64,000 nucleotides of DNA, taken from Heloderma charlesbogerti. Its lineage: Eukaryota > Chordata > Lepidosauria > Squamata > Helodermatidae. A program made the position numbers and the translations under genes. The stretch covers positions 1,594,001 through 1,658,000 of the forward strand of contig JANEZZ010001551.1 of assembly GCA_026122225.1 (NCBI GenBank), given 5' to 3'. Position 1 is the first letter of the stretch, and the number at the start of each line of letters is the position of its first letter. This document shows positions 1 through 10,612 of the stretch, piece by piece. Under the pieces are notes generated by a model. The model searched no databases. It was not told the origin of the DNA and saw nothing but the letters and a program-made list of their open reading frames with translations.

Positions 1-1130
1 TTTACTAGAAGGTGCTTATCAGAATTACCATAAAAACTTAATTATGTCAGACAGCAGCAGGATGTGTAGAAATACAGACTTCAGGTTTTAGTTTTTCATA
101 CTTTAGTCTTTCACTTTAGATTTTGTTACCATTTTTATAAATATATATAGTGCAATTATTGGTTTGGCGTGACCCCCACTAATGCTGCATAAACAGAAGG
201 CAAAACAAAAATGAGACAGACTGTAAAATGTCAATTTTATTTTTGAAGGCGATGCCGGCAATCCTAAGAGGAGTTATGTGTACATACATGGTTGGGAAAA
301 TACTGCTCCTAGCCAAAGAGACTAACCACTTCTAAAGCTAAAGAATGGCTTGTCTCTTCTGCGGTGAGTGTTGCGGCACAAAAACTTAGGAGGTGTGGCT
401 GCCTACCTGGTTAGTGCTCTGGTCTTAAGACTGCTGCTTCTGACAGAAGGGCTGTCTTAGTAACTTTATTAATTGACTACAGCATTTTTTCCAAGCATCT
501 TGCAGGTCTAATTAATGAATTTGTTACACTTCAAAATATTTCTGACAACTCTACCACAAAATTTCAATGTTTACTTGCATGTGACTTGGTATGCATATTT
601 TCTCCTAGTCTGGGGAGTTACACTAGCAAACTGAGCTGGTGATCACAGATGCTTTCACTGTTTGGCCTATAGGGCCAGCTAAATTAAAAATCCCTCAACA
701 GTGTGCATTCTGGGCAGGAAGCAGAGGGAGGGAAAGTAATTTGTGTGATAACTATTCCTGAGATGTTCTTTGTTCTTAACCTGTATTTTTAGTTCCTGTA
801 CCTTATGGTGAGGTTGGCCAAAACAACTAGAATCAGAGTTTCCTCTAGTAAGCAAGGAAAGTTGTAACTGATTTTTGTGCAGAGATCATCATCAAATAAT
901 TACTTTAGAAATTCTGATTTGTCTTTGAAATTACAGATAGATATTGAAATATGAAGTTGGACAATAGTCTATTTTATGAAATAATATTGTGCTATTTCTG
1001 TATCGAAAGGAGCTCACAGAATATTTTCACAGCATTCTGTGTCACAAGTGGATTAAGGGCACATTCACTTGTATAATGGGAAGAAAACTCAACCCAAGTC
1101 TCAAGCATATGAACACCCCTTGTTGTGAGG

Positions 1131-1440
1131 AGGCAAGTTAACAGGTGAATTGCCCCTTTCCCCCGACTGCCAATTGTTTGGTGGTTTCCTGGCTTTTGTG
1201 CACGTTTTTCCCCTATTCTGAAAGGTGGAAATGCCTCTCCAAAGGTTTAGTTACTGGCAGTAAGAGCTTTCAGCTAAAATATGCTGGTATTTTTGGCCCA
1301 ATCCATTTTGCCTTTGGCCCCACCCACCACTGGGATGTGGGACTTGAGAGCTTCTCTGAAATTGAATTTGGCTCAGGCTTGGCACCCCTAGTTTATATGA
1401 ATGCAGTATATCCCATCGAAACCACTGAGGACACCGAGGG
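1131..1440 (+). repeat. Unclassified interspersed repeat A, copy 1
   Basis: This stretch shares blocks such as GGCTTTTGTGCA..GTTT, ACTGGCAGT, TTTGCCTTTGGC and CCACCCACCACTGGGATG with the sequences flanking the L2 at 18944-19092 and 22700-22845. It is therefore one dispersed family. No coding potential or terminal repeats were seen, and the class is unknown. Confidence 0.55.
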
Positions 1441-1585
1441 GGTGGTCACAGAGCACTATATAACCTGGTTCATGTGTTGCTTTGTCCTCAGAGGGGAAGA
1501 AATATAAGACCCATTCTGGGATTCCTCACTGAAACATAACATGTGAAAAACCCTTATTTCTTTGTCGTTTGCAATTTTAGTTCCT

Positions 1586-1950
1586 TTAGGGCGCAATCCT
1601 ATCCAATGCAGGGCAGGAGAAGCACGGAGGTTATCATCCCCTCTGCACTTCAGCCACCCTGGATTCACAGCTAAATAGCCTATTTCGGTTGTCTAGCCTT
1701 GGGAAGTCGGAGCAGGGGGGGAGGATGCCAGACAACGCGTAGGAAACGTCAGAACAGGACTTCTGCCATCCACACCCCCAAGAACTCCCCGTTTTCACCT
1801 CTTTATGCTCCTCTTCCGAGCACGGACCACAGGGCTGTTCCGCGCTGTCTACGACGCAGCGCTGGAGGGGGTGGAGGTCAGTTCTCAGAGAACCAACCTA
1901 TCCTATGGCCGTCTAGCCACTGACTAGTGGCCATAGAATTGTACCCTTAG
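1586..1950. mobile_element. Possible MITE with GGGYGCAATCC-type inverted ends
   Basis: The left end (AGGGCGCAATCCTAT) and the reverse complement of the right end (AGGGTACAATTCTAT) match at 12 of 15 positions. Both are flanked by TTA. This looks like a short nonautonomous DNA transposon, perhaps of a class with a TWA target, but the interior is unrecognised. The GCAATCCTAT end motif recurs at 53149. Confidence 0.35.
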
Positions 1951-1951
1951 T

Positions 1952-2080
1952 TTGTTTGTTTGTTTGTTTCCAATATTTATATACCACTTCATATTTAGAA
2001 CAGATTTCAGAGTGGTGAACACAAGAAATTAAACAGTAAAAGAATAAAAAGATTAAAACAGCACATTAAAATTATAGTTG
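1952..2080 (-). mobile_element. L2-type LINE 3' end fragment
   Basis: A TTTG-repeat is followed by a block reading, on the minus strand, as the 3' tail typical of reptile L2/CR1 elements (a TATAAATAT-type signal next to the tail). It compares with the tails at 40054 and 15120. It is too short to place in a subfamily. Confidence 0.4.
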
Positions 2081-3117
2081 ACATGAAGTTTCTGGGGTAA
2101 ATGTTGTAGTTTATATTCTGACATCATGCAGGGAGCTAATTACAGTTCATTTTGCAGATCCTTGCCAACTCCCCCACTTTGAATAGGAAACTCCCAGTTT
2201 TCAAGGCTTCACTCCCTCCCTCCTGCTTTGAACTGGGGCCTAAGATTTCTGAGCGAATCTACCTGCCTAGAAAAGTTGTAACCAGTTTTATTGGAAATTA
2301 AAGTAATCCAGGAGCTGACCTTGTTACTTCAAAGAGCCTCTTCTCTCCATGTAGCTTGAGTTTTTACTAAGCTAAAGTACACTTTGCATGGCAATTTGCT
2401 AAGTAGTTTACAAAGGCCTGAACCATTTACAAAGAGCATTGTGCAAAGCACTTTGTTGTTATCTAACAAGCCCCCTCTTAGACAGTAATGAATCTTGCAG
2501 AACCTGGGATTCTGGATCGAAGCAAAATGCTTTACAAGATCTTGGCTCCTTTGCGAATTAATTAAGGTGAGCTTTGCTACATCTGAGCTGCCACATAGCT
2601 CAGGTCTTAAAATGAGACCTCAAGGCAAAGCTTAGCTCAGGTTGCAGGAGACTGTAGAAAACATAATCTACTGTTTAGCTGTAATATTTTAAGTGTTTGT
2701 ACTTTTTAGCATAATTTAGCTTTATGAACAGTGGGAATGCAAGTATGGTTTCCTTGACTTTTCTTTCATTAGGATCAGTTGATCAGCACATGGCATTTTA
2801 TGGTTATGTTATGAGGACCCAGAGCTCCCTAGCATCTAAATATCTCCCAGATTTTTGAAAGTTGATCAGAATGCTTTTCACAGAGGAAGCTTCTAGGTTT
2901 TAGTTCACAAATGTCTTTCATCGGTTTGTCTTTAAATGGTCTATGCAGGGTCATTCCTCTCAACTCTTTAGTTCCATTCCTAATTTTCTGATGGCTTCAA
3001 GCACAGGACAAAGGCACATGTGGTTTCCTGTAAAAATTTGCTCATTAATAGACATTTGGGCAGCTTGTTAAATCACACTGTATTGTCAGAGGTCCAAGTA
3101 CAGGAACCAACCTTGGG

Positions 3118-3277
3118 AACTTAGGAACCTGCCTTATACCGAGTCAGACACTGACTGGCAGCGGCTTTCCAAGGATTCAGGCAAGAGGTTTCCCAGCCCT
3201 AGCTGGAGATGCTGGGGATTGAACCTGGGACCTTCTGCATGCCAAGCAGGGGCTCTGCCCCTGAGCACAGCCCTTCT
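3118..3277 (-). mobile_element. tRNA-derived SINE
   Basis: On the minus strand it begins with an A-box-like segment (GTGCTCAGGGGCAGAGC). About 30 bp later there is a B-box (GGTTCAATCCC, plus-strand complement at 3219-3229), then a non-tRNA body ending in a TATAAGGCAGGTTCCTAAG-like 3' end. This is the common squamate SINE with a tRNA-like head. No clear TSD was found. It is not a working tRNA gene because the cloverleaf is incomplete after the T arm. Confidence 0.6.
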
Positions 3278-4477
3278 GTTGAATCAGAGCATCAGACTCT
3301 GAACACTGGCTTTTCCTGATGCCTCTTCTCTTTAGCTATTTGAAGTTTTTCTGGAATGATGTTTTGGGGGTGTTCTGGTTAACCAGTGCTCGGATGCCGA
3401 TCCTAGAGGCTACTTTCAACAGTGTTATAGGGAATTTAAAATATACATAGAAATAAGCCGTCATACATCTTGGTAGTTACGGAGCTGAGCAGCTGTTGAG
3501 AACTGAAACCTTACTTTAATCCAAGCTTCCCTGACACATTATGTATGAATGATGAAATGTGTGCCTGCACACTAAATACTTTAAAGGACCCAGTTTATCA
3601 GTGTAAGTTGTAAGTAACTTAAAGCAATGGAATTATGCTACTGATAAATTTGGCTCTAAATGCTACTTATTTCACTGTTGCTTTGGAAATCAGTTAACAT
3701 TAACCTTTTAAATGTTTTCACAATTTTTCTGACTGTATAGCACCTTGTGTTTGAGACTGGTGGTGTATACATAAGTCTGTATTTTAAAAAGGCTGTTCAC
3801 ACCTGCCAGTGCCTTTTTAAATGCTTAATTTCACTTGATGAGATGCATAGTCTTCCATGTCACCTGTCAAAATGAGTCTAGTGCAAACTCTGCCATATGC
3901 CATCTGTGGGTTTTATCTTCATTATTAATTCAGGATGTTTCAGTGATACACCAGCCATTGAGAAGAGTCCTGTATAGTGTTTTTTTCTTTTCTTTTTCTT
4001 TGAATGCACGCAAAATGCCAAGGGTGCTGCAAGTTACAATAGAATTGCTTTGCTCTTTCTCTTTGATTCTTCATGTCAGCTCACCATTTGTGTTCTCTAG
4101 CCTCATTTAAGCTGATACTCTACAGATGGTTTCCCCAGACATGCCCTGACACCACACTTAAACATGTATTGTAGTACAACAGCTAATCTTCTCTCCTCTT
4201 TTTCTGTGTTCTTATAACACACTAAATGTTGTAATATTCCACACTGTGAAGTTGTTTGGAAGATGTGAAATGTATTTAGCAAGTGATTATAAGTATATTC
4301 CCCAATGTTAATAGAACGTGCCATCTTTGAGATGAGTGCTGAGTTGATTTCATCACAATTTTATTATTCCTGTGCAGTCAGCTAATGGTTAAACTTTCCC
4401 TGTCTTTCATTGCTGCCCCTGAGCAAGCCCTATAGTCTTTCCTCGTTTTTCTCCTGTTCGTTAAATGTGGAGCTGGA

Positions 4478-5040
4478 TGTCAGGGTGGATACTGAGCCCA
4501 TAGAGCCCCAGAGTAGTTCTGATTCTGAGGAGGACCAACCACCCATGGGAGAGGAGCGCGCTCATCTCTCACAGGCACAGCGGCAGGGAGAGATTCCTCC
4601 TGCCTGCATTCCTGAGAGAGAGAGAGAGAGAGAGACCCTAGCAGTGAGAGAGAAGGGGATGGGATCTTGCTGGATGCTCAGCAGAGACGGAGAGAGCGGC
4701 GCCTGGTGGAGGGCGCCGAGAGGCAGCACTCTGCCCGCTTGGTGCTAAAACAACGGTCGCATTCCAAGGATCCCCAGGTAAGAGGGAGGACCTCTCCATA
4801 GCCCATAAGTTCAGAGTTTTCCCGCTCTTCCCTTTCAAACGGGGACCAACTGCCTTACCCGGAGCTTAGGCTACTCTGCTAACTACCCCAGTGCGTTTTC
4901 TTGCTTAGTCGCTGGTGATTAGCATCTGAAAGAGTCATTAAGTTGTAAAGGAATAAAGCCTTGGAAAGAATCCCTTTCGTCTGTGTCCAGAGTTGGCTGT
5001 TGGAGGGGACTTAAAGAGGCAGCTGGGGGGGCTTCTGACA
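4478..5040 (+). repeat. 5' LTR of the chromovirus
   Basis: This 563-bp LTR has TG...CA ends and an AATAAA signal at 4952-4957. It has a GA-dinucleotide run (about 4613-4634) longer than in its 3' partner, and a perfect GAGCGCGCTC palindrome at 4554-4563. Its first 270 bases are open in one frame with the acidic SSSDSEED pattern. The expanded GA run shifts the frame, so the LTR-borne frame ends early at 4748. Confidence 0.92.
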
Positions 5041-5043
5041 GCT

Positions 5044-5056
5044 TGGTCCCCGTTCC
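5044..5056 (+). promoter_or_regulatory. Candidate tRNA primer-binding site
   Basis: TGGTCCCCGTTCC begins three bases after the 5' LTR. It starts with the TGG expected of a sequence complementary to a tRNA CCA end. I cannot say which tRNA. The assignment rests only on position and the TGG start. Confidence 0.4.
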
Positions 5057-5090
5057 TCTTTTTTTCTCTCTCTCTCTTCTCCTACTGCCT

Positions 5091-6110
5091 ATGGACTTTG
5101 CCATGGACCCCGCGGTGCAAGCTCTCGTGCAAAAGAACCAGGCTGTTCGTGATCAAGTTGCTCAACTAATGACTGCTGTGCGTGCCTTGCATGCTGCTGC
5201 TCAACCCCCACCCCCTCCTATTCCCCCCCATCGCAAGTGCCCAGTGGCTCTGCCTGAGAAGTTTTCTGGTGAGAAAGGACTTTTTCAGATTTTCCGTGCC
5301 CAAGCAGAGCTGTACATGCGCCTTCGTCCTGAGGATTTCCTGACGGAACAGGTTCATGTGGGCTTTATCATTAACCTACTCTCAGGCATGGCAGCTAAAT
5401 GGGCTTTGGGGCTTCTTCTCACTAATGACCCCCTGCTAGGGAACTATCAAGCCTTCATGACAGCGATGGCCAGATTTTTTGGTGACCCCCTGCGCATGTA
5501 GACAGCTTCTCAGGAGATTCACCACCTCAGGCAGGGCAAGGACTCAGTTTCTAGCTACGCAACTACTTTTCGATCGCTGATGCAGGATTCACAATGGAAT
5601 GATGCAGTGCTGGTGGCTCCGTTTTTGGACGGTTTGAACGATGAGATCTTGGATGAGTTGGCACTCACGCCTAGCCCGCCTACTTTGGAGGACCTCATCC
5701 AGACCTGCCTCCAGATCGATAGTCGGCTGGAAGGGCGCCGACAGACCCGGCAGGGTGCTGGGGGTCAAGATTTCCCTCCTCCAATTCCCCCACGTTTCCT
5801 GCCCCCTCCCCCACCTCCCACCCCTGCGGTGGGGGTGGAGGAGACCCCAGTGCAGCTGGGAGCTACCCGAGCTCCGCTGCTGCCAGAGGAACTACAGCGG
5901 CGGTGCACAAAGCACCGATGTTTTCAGTGCGGAAAGCTGGGACATTTCTCCAAGACCTGCCGCGCTGCCTCCTCCTCCTCTCCTTCCTCCTCCTCCTCCT
6001 CCTCCTTGTCCCCAGGTCTCACTAGGCTGCCCCCCAAGCCTGTTGGGGGCCTCCAGTATGAGGGTCGGCTCACCACCAGGCAGGTGCCTTCTGCAACCCC
6101 CCCCCTCCCA
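5091..6110 (+). pseudogene. gag: Chromovirus gag (capsid and CCHC nucleocapsid), broken
   Basis: The frame opens at ATG 5091, 50 bases after the LTR, with a short coiled region (VQALVQKNQAVRDQ). A Sushi/PEG10-type capsid domain follows (LPEKFSGEKG.. to ..FFGDPLR). The CCHC knuckle C-x2-C-x4-H-x4-C is at 5919-5960 (CFQCGKLGHFSKTC). A proline-rich stretch and a serine run encoded by TCC repeats (about 5968-6010) follow. A TAG at 5499-5501 breaks the capsid, probably a CAG to TAG change; the same frame resumes at 5502 and stays open past the knuckle. Gag normally packages the element RNA. The link to protease needs a frame change of +1 near the poly-C run at about 6098. Confidence 0.85.
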
Positions 6111-6111
6111 T

Positions 6112-9100
6112 CTGCTATTTCAGGTTCACCTCCGCTCCTCCCAGTGGGGTGGTGTGGAGGCCCTGGCTTTAGTGGACTCTGGGGCTACAACCAGTTTCAT
6201 AGATGAAACGTTCACTCACCTCCACAATATTCCTACCCTGCCTCTTCCTGCCCCCTTGACTGTGGAGACCATCGATGGGCGTCCACTTTCTTCAGGCGCA
6301 GTGACTCGGATTACAGCTCCGCTCACTCTGCACGCCCAGTCCCACGTTGAGCAAATTCAGTTTCACTTGGCCAAGGTGCCCCAAAACCCAATTGTGCTTG
6401 GTGTCTCCTGGCTCTCTAAGCATGATCCTCAGATTTCTTGGGGGTTTCAGCAAGTGGAGTTCTCGTCTCCCTACTGCTGGCAGCATTGCTTCCCAACCGA
6501 GGCGCCAGTCCCAGCCCAGGCCTTAACCCTTTCTTCCCCCTCCTCATCTGTTTTCGGCAGTTCTTCAGTTCCTATGATCCTCCCAGAGAAGTATGCGGCT
6601 TTTCGGGATGTTTTCGACAAGAAGGATGCTGACCAGGTGCCCCCCCCCCACCGCCCTTTTGACTGTGCCATTAACCGAATCCCCAGGGCTACCATCCCAG
6701 CAGGCCAGCTGTATTCGATGTCGGAGCCAGAACTTTGAGCTTCCTGGGAGTTTTTGGACGTAAACCTCAGGCGCGGCTTCACTCGTCCCTCCTCCTCCCC
6801 CGCCTGTACCCCTACCATGTTTGTTTGCAAAAAATCGGGAGAACTCTGCCCGGTGCACAATTTCCGAGCGCTGAATTCGGTCTCGATCCCCAACAAGTAC
6901 CCCCTCCCCCTCATTCCGGAAATGCTGGAGCGCCTGGGGCAAGCCAAGATTTTCACCAAGTTGGACCTGTGTGGCGCCTACAGTCTGATTCGCATCCAGG
7001 AGGGGGATGAGTGGAAGACCTGTTTCGGTACCCGGTACAGAGCGTATGAATACCTAGTGATGCCGTTTGGGCTCGCCTGCGCTCCCCCCCCCCACGTTTT
7101 CGCATTTTATGAATGCCATCTTCCGGGACTATTTGGACACTTTCCTCATTGTTTATCTCGATGAATTATATTTTCTGAGGACCCCCACAACCATCAGTAC
7201 CATGTCTCCGCCGTCCTCCAGCGCTTCCGCAAGCATCATCTTTATGCCAAGCTGGAGAAATGTGTGTTTGACCTAATGTCTTTGGACTATCTCAGCTACA
7301 TCGTCTCAGCTGACGGTATCAGGATGGACCCTGCAAAGGTCCAGGCTGTCCTCTCCTGGCAGGCTCCATCCACCAAGAAGGACTTGCAGCGTTTTCTGGG
7401 CTTTGTAAATTTCTACAGAAGGTTCCTGCCCACCTTTGCTCAGCTGACATATCCTCTCACGGACCTCCTTAAGGGCAGGAAATCTCCTTTTCATTGGACG
7501 GCATCTGCCCAACAGGCTTTCGAGGAACTTAAGCTTTTTAGTTCCGAGCCGATCCTGCTACATCCCGACCTGAGGAAGCCTTTTGTAGTGCAAACTGATG
7601 CTTCTGACTTTGCGGTGGGAGCTGTGCTTTTTCAGCCAGATCAGGCGGGCGGCGGGTTGCAACCTTGCATCTACCACTCCAGGAAGCTGAACGTGTCTGA
7701 GAGGAATTATACCATCTGGGAGAAGGAACTGTTAGCCATCAGGTCCGCTTTGGAGACCTGGTGTCATCTTCTGGAGGGGGCACAGCACCCAGTTGAAGTT
7801 AGAACCGACCTTCGCAACCTGGAACATCTTCAGACAGCCCGTGCCTTAAACCAGCGGCTGATTAGGTGGTCGCTTTTTTTTTTCCTGGTTCCACCTTAAG
7901 ATTTGCCATGTGAAAGCCTCCGACAACCTCCAGGCAGTTGCTCTTTCTCGTAAGCTGGACCTCCAGCCGGGGGGTGAGGAGAGTCCCTCCCTCACTAATT
8001 CTCCCTTCCCAGAGTCTGGCGGGAGCTGCGGTGGCTCGCTCTTGGGAGGAGCTCCTTTGCTCTGAACAGGCTCAAGATTATTTTGTCCACACGAAGGTGG
8101 AGGAATTGGGGCTAGCCTCTGCCCCCCCAGTCTACCCCCTTCTCTCTGCAAGGTGGCCTGCTTTACCATTCTGGCTGGGTCTATGTGCCTTCTAGACCCC
8201 TCCACGAGAAAATCCATCAGTGACATGACTCCCGCACCGCTGGGCATTTTGGCTTCGCCAAGACCCTGCACGGAGTGACACGGGATTTTTGGTGGCCTCG
8301 TGTGTGCCGGGACGTCAGGACCTGTGTCGCTTCCTGCCCAACCTACCAGTGGGCGAAAGCCGCCTCAGGGAAGCCCACAGGCTTGCTCCACCCCCCGCCC
8401 ACCCCCTCAGGTCCTTGGAAACTGCTCTCCCTTGACTTCATCACTGACTTGCCTTGCTCACAAGGTAAGACCACCATTCTGGTGGTGGTAGTGGATTTGT
8501 TTTCTAAGATGGCCCACTTCATCCCCTGTTCTGGGTTGCCCACAGCCAGGGAGACGGCAGAGCTTTTGGGGGGGCATGTTTTTCGGCTCCACGGATGGCC
8601 CGAAGGTCTCATTTCGGATAGGGGGGCCCAAGAGATCTACTTGGGCTTCTCCATGTGACGCTCCGTCTTTACTCCACCCACCATCCCCAGATGGACGGTC
8701 AGACCGAGCGCACCAATGCGACTCTGGAGCAATATTTGTGCTGTTATGTCAATTACCAACAAAGTGACTGGTTTTCCTTGCTGCCTCTCGCAGAATTTGC
8801 TTATAACAATGCCTGCCATGCTTCTACCTGCCAAACTCCATTTTTTGCCAATTTTGGTTACCACCCTAGGGCTTGCCCATCCACCCTAGCTCCCTCTTTG
8901 GTGCCTGAGGCCCATGAGTTTTTAGAGCAATTGCGAGCGGTACACCACCTCTTACGGGACTCCCTCGAGCAAGCCAAGACAGCCTACAAGGCCTCTGCGG
9001 ACTGGCAGCACCAGCCTGGTCCGCCTCTGCAACTGGGGGACTGGGTTTGGTTGTCTACCCAATACCTCCGCTCTCACTCGCCTGCGAAGAAGCTCACGCC

Positions 9101-9176
9101 TTGTTGCACAGGGCCTTTCCAGATTACGGCCCAGATTAACCCTGTTGCTTTTCGCCTGGGTTTCCCCCCTCCATGA
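6112..9176 (+). pseudogene. pol: Chromovirus pol: protease, reverse transcriptase, RNase H, integrase (multiple frame breaks)
   Basis: Protease has its DSG triad at 6175-6183 (LVDSGATTSFID). A TGA at 6736-6738 stops the frame before RT. RT keeps LDLCGAY (about 6961) but shifts frame in the poly-C at 7082. The active-site box reads YLDE instead of YxDD at about 7154, so the second catalytic aspartate is lost even apart from the shift. RNase H (QTDASDFAVGAVL, about 7590) ends in a poly-T shift near 7870. Integrase keeps a CVASCPTYQ zinc half-site, its first two acidic residues ([16 protein letters not shown]) and the third in QTERTNATLE. A deletion with frameshift removes sequence near 8640. 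Several of the breaks lie in homopolymer runs. Confidence 0.88.
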
Positions 9177-9499
9177 AGATCCATCCTGTTTTTCATCGGT
9201 CCTTGCTGTCCCCCCTAGTTTCTGGTGACTCTCATCGCTCAGTCGGCTCCCCCCCGCCACCAGTGCTGGTGGAGGGGGAGGAGGAGTTTGAAGTCGCGGA
9301 GATCGAAGTCGCAGAGATCCTGGACTCACGCCTTTCTCGCAGCTGTCTGCAGTATCTGGTGGGCTGGAAGGGGTATGGGCCAGAAGAGCACTCCTGGGAA
9401 CCCGCTGACAATGTGCGTGATCTGTTGCTGCTGAAGCGTTTCCACCAGCTGTACCCCCATAAATCCGGGGCCCCGGGGGGGTGCGAGGAGTGGGGATGA
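9173..9499 (+). pseudogene. pol: Pol C-terminal segment with chromodomain
   Basis: After a poly-C frame change at about 9168 the frame gives MKIHPVFHRSLLSP, the usual post-integrase motif. A chromodomain follows (ILDSR..QYLVGWKGYGPEEHSWEPADNV, about 9314-9420). Chromodomains of this type steer integrase to marked chromatin. Its first strand is tandemly duplicated: two 15-base units at 9290-9304 and 9305-9319 both encode EVAEI. The frame stops at TGA 9497-9499, one base before the 3' LTR. The PPT-like purine tract GAGGAGTGGGGATGA just precedes the LTR, inside the coding sequence. Confidence 0.85.
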
Positions 9500-10054
9500 T
9501 GTCAGGGTGGATACTGAGCCCATAGAGCCCCAGAGTAGTTCTGATTCTGAGGAGGACCAACCACCCGTGGGAGAGGAGCTCGCTCATCTCTCACAGGCAC
9601 AGCAGCAAGGAGAGATTCCTCCTGCCTGCATTCCTGAGAGAGAGAGTGACCCTAGCAGTGAGAGAGCAGGGGATGGGATCTTGCTGGACGCTCAGCAGAG
9701 ACGGAGAATGCGGCGCCTGGTGGAGGGCGCCGAGAGGCAGCACTCTGCCCGCTTGGCGCTAAAACAACGGTCGTGTCCCAAAGATCCCCAGGTAAGAGGG
9801 AGGACCTCTCCATAGCCCATAAGTTCAGAGTTTTCCCGCTCTTCCCCTTCAAACGGGGACCAACTGCCTTACCCAGAGCTTAGGCTACTCTGCTAACTAC
9901 CCCAGTGCTTTTCCTTGCTTAGTCGCTGGTGATTAGCATCTGAAAGAGTCATTAAGTTGTAAAGGAATAAAGCCTTGGAAAGAATCCCTTTCGTCTGCGT
10001 TGTGAGTTGGCTATTGGAGGGGACTTAAAGAGGCAGCTAGGGGGGCACCTGACA
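9500..10054 (+). repeat. 3' LTR of the chromovirus
   Basis: A 555-bp copy of the 5' LTR with the same TGTCAGGG start and CTGACA end, and AATAAA at 9966-9971. Differences from the 5' LTR include a shorter GA run and GAGCTCGCTC in place of GAGCGCGCTC. A splice-donor-like CAG/GTAAGAG lies at about 9789-9797, also present in the 5' LTR. Confidence 0.92.
9501..9815 (+). other. LTR-borne reading frame (possible Pol tail), about 104 codons
   Basis: From the second base of the LTR one frame is open to 9815. It is acidic and serine-rich first (EPIEPQSSSDSEED), then proline/glutamate, then basic (QQRRRMRRLVEGAERQHSAR). The same layout is open across the diverged solo LTR at 58201, and its first part is in the palindrome at 43108. 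Upstream, this frame is also open from 9435 and overlaps the chromodomain frame for 65 bases, including a run of seven G at 9475-9481. One indel there would make it continuous with Pol. No known domain is recognised; that it is translated is inference. Confidence 0.5.
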
Positions 10055-10612
10055 CTGAAGCTGCATGTTCAGAAATATCATATAGTGCAGCCCTTTCTGG
10101 ACAAATCTGATTGAATATGCCAGTGTACCATAGATGTGCTGCCCATGAAAAACTAGCCTGGCAAAGAGTAGAGCTCTAATATGCTCTGTGGCATACTAGT
10201 TTTCTACATGCAAGAAGGTTTGTTTTCTTTCTGTTGGAGAGACTATGCAGTCAAAAGTGTCATCATAACAGGAAGGTTTATACCACTTGATTATTCTGAA
10301 CCCATAACTGGGACTTTAGATAATGAGGACTCTCAGGAGAGTCTTCATTATTTTTTGTGTTCTGCACACACTGCTGAAGAATCTCCAGTCATTCCAAATG
10401 GTCCAGACTTCAGTCCACTCTAAACCACATCCCACACACTGTCTTATCACAGAACTCAGGAGTCTAGGTTGCCAGCCTCCCTTCTCCCTGCTCTGACCCA
10501 CTAGGCTCCCAACACAGGAATTGTGGCTCCAACTTCCCTCCTTCTGTAACCTAATAGCTTAAAAAATCCTAGGGATTTGATCAATTCCATGAATTGCACC
10601 TCTTATAGGAAA

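Larger units (their letters stand above)
4478..10054 (+). mobile_element. Full-length chromodomain Ty3/gypsy LTR retrotransposon (decayed)
   Basis: A 5577-bp element lies between two direct LTRs that start TGTCAGGGTGGA and end CTGACA. The flanking 5-mers CTGGA and CTGAA fit a 5-bp target duplication with one change. Inside, in order, are Gag with a CCHC knuckle, an aspartic protease, reverse transcriptase, RNase H, integrase and a chromodomain, which is the chromovirus order. The Gag resembles the vertebrate Sushi family, from which the mammalian PEG10/RTL genes were domesticated. The two LTRs differ at about 25 positions by eye count plus a GA-repeat length change, so the insertion is not recent. 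Nonsense codons and frameshifts in every gene make it inactive as read. Confidence 0.93.

Noticed and set aside
1145..1507. 120-codon frame in repeat A
   Set aside because: No homologue recognised; the other copy of the repeat does not keep the frame.
6471..6959. Minus-strand frames (162 and 125 codons) over the protease-RT junction
   Set aside because: Complement of pol; they have no start context or conserved motif.
8952..9587. 211-codon minus-strand frame across integrase and chromodomain
   Set aside because: GC-rich shadow of pol with no recognisable domain.
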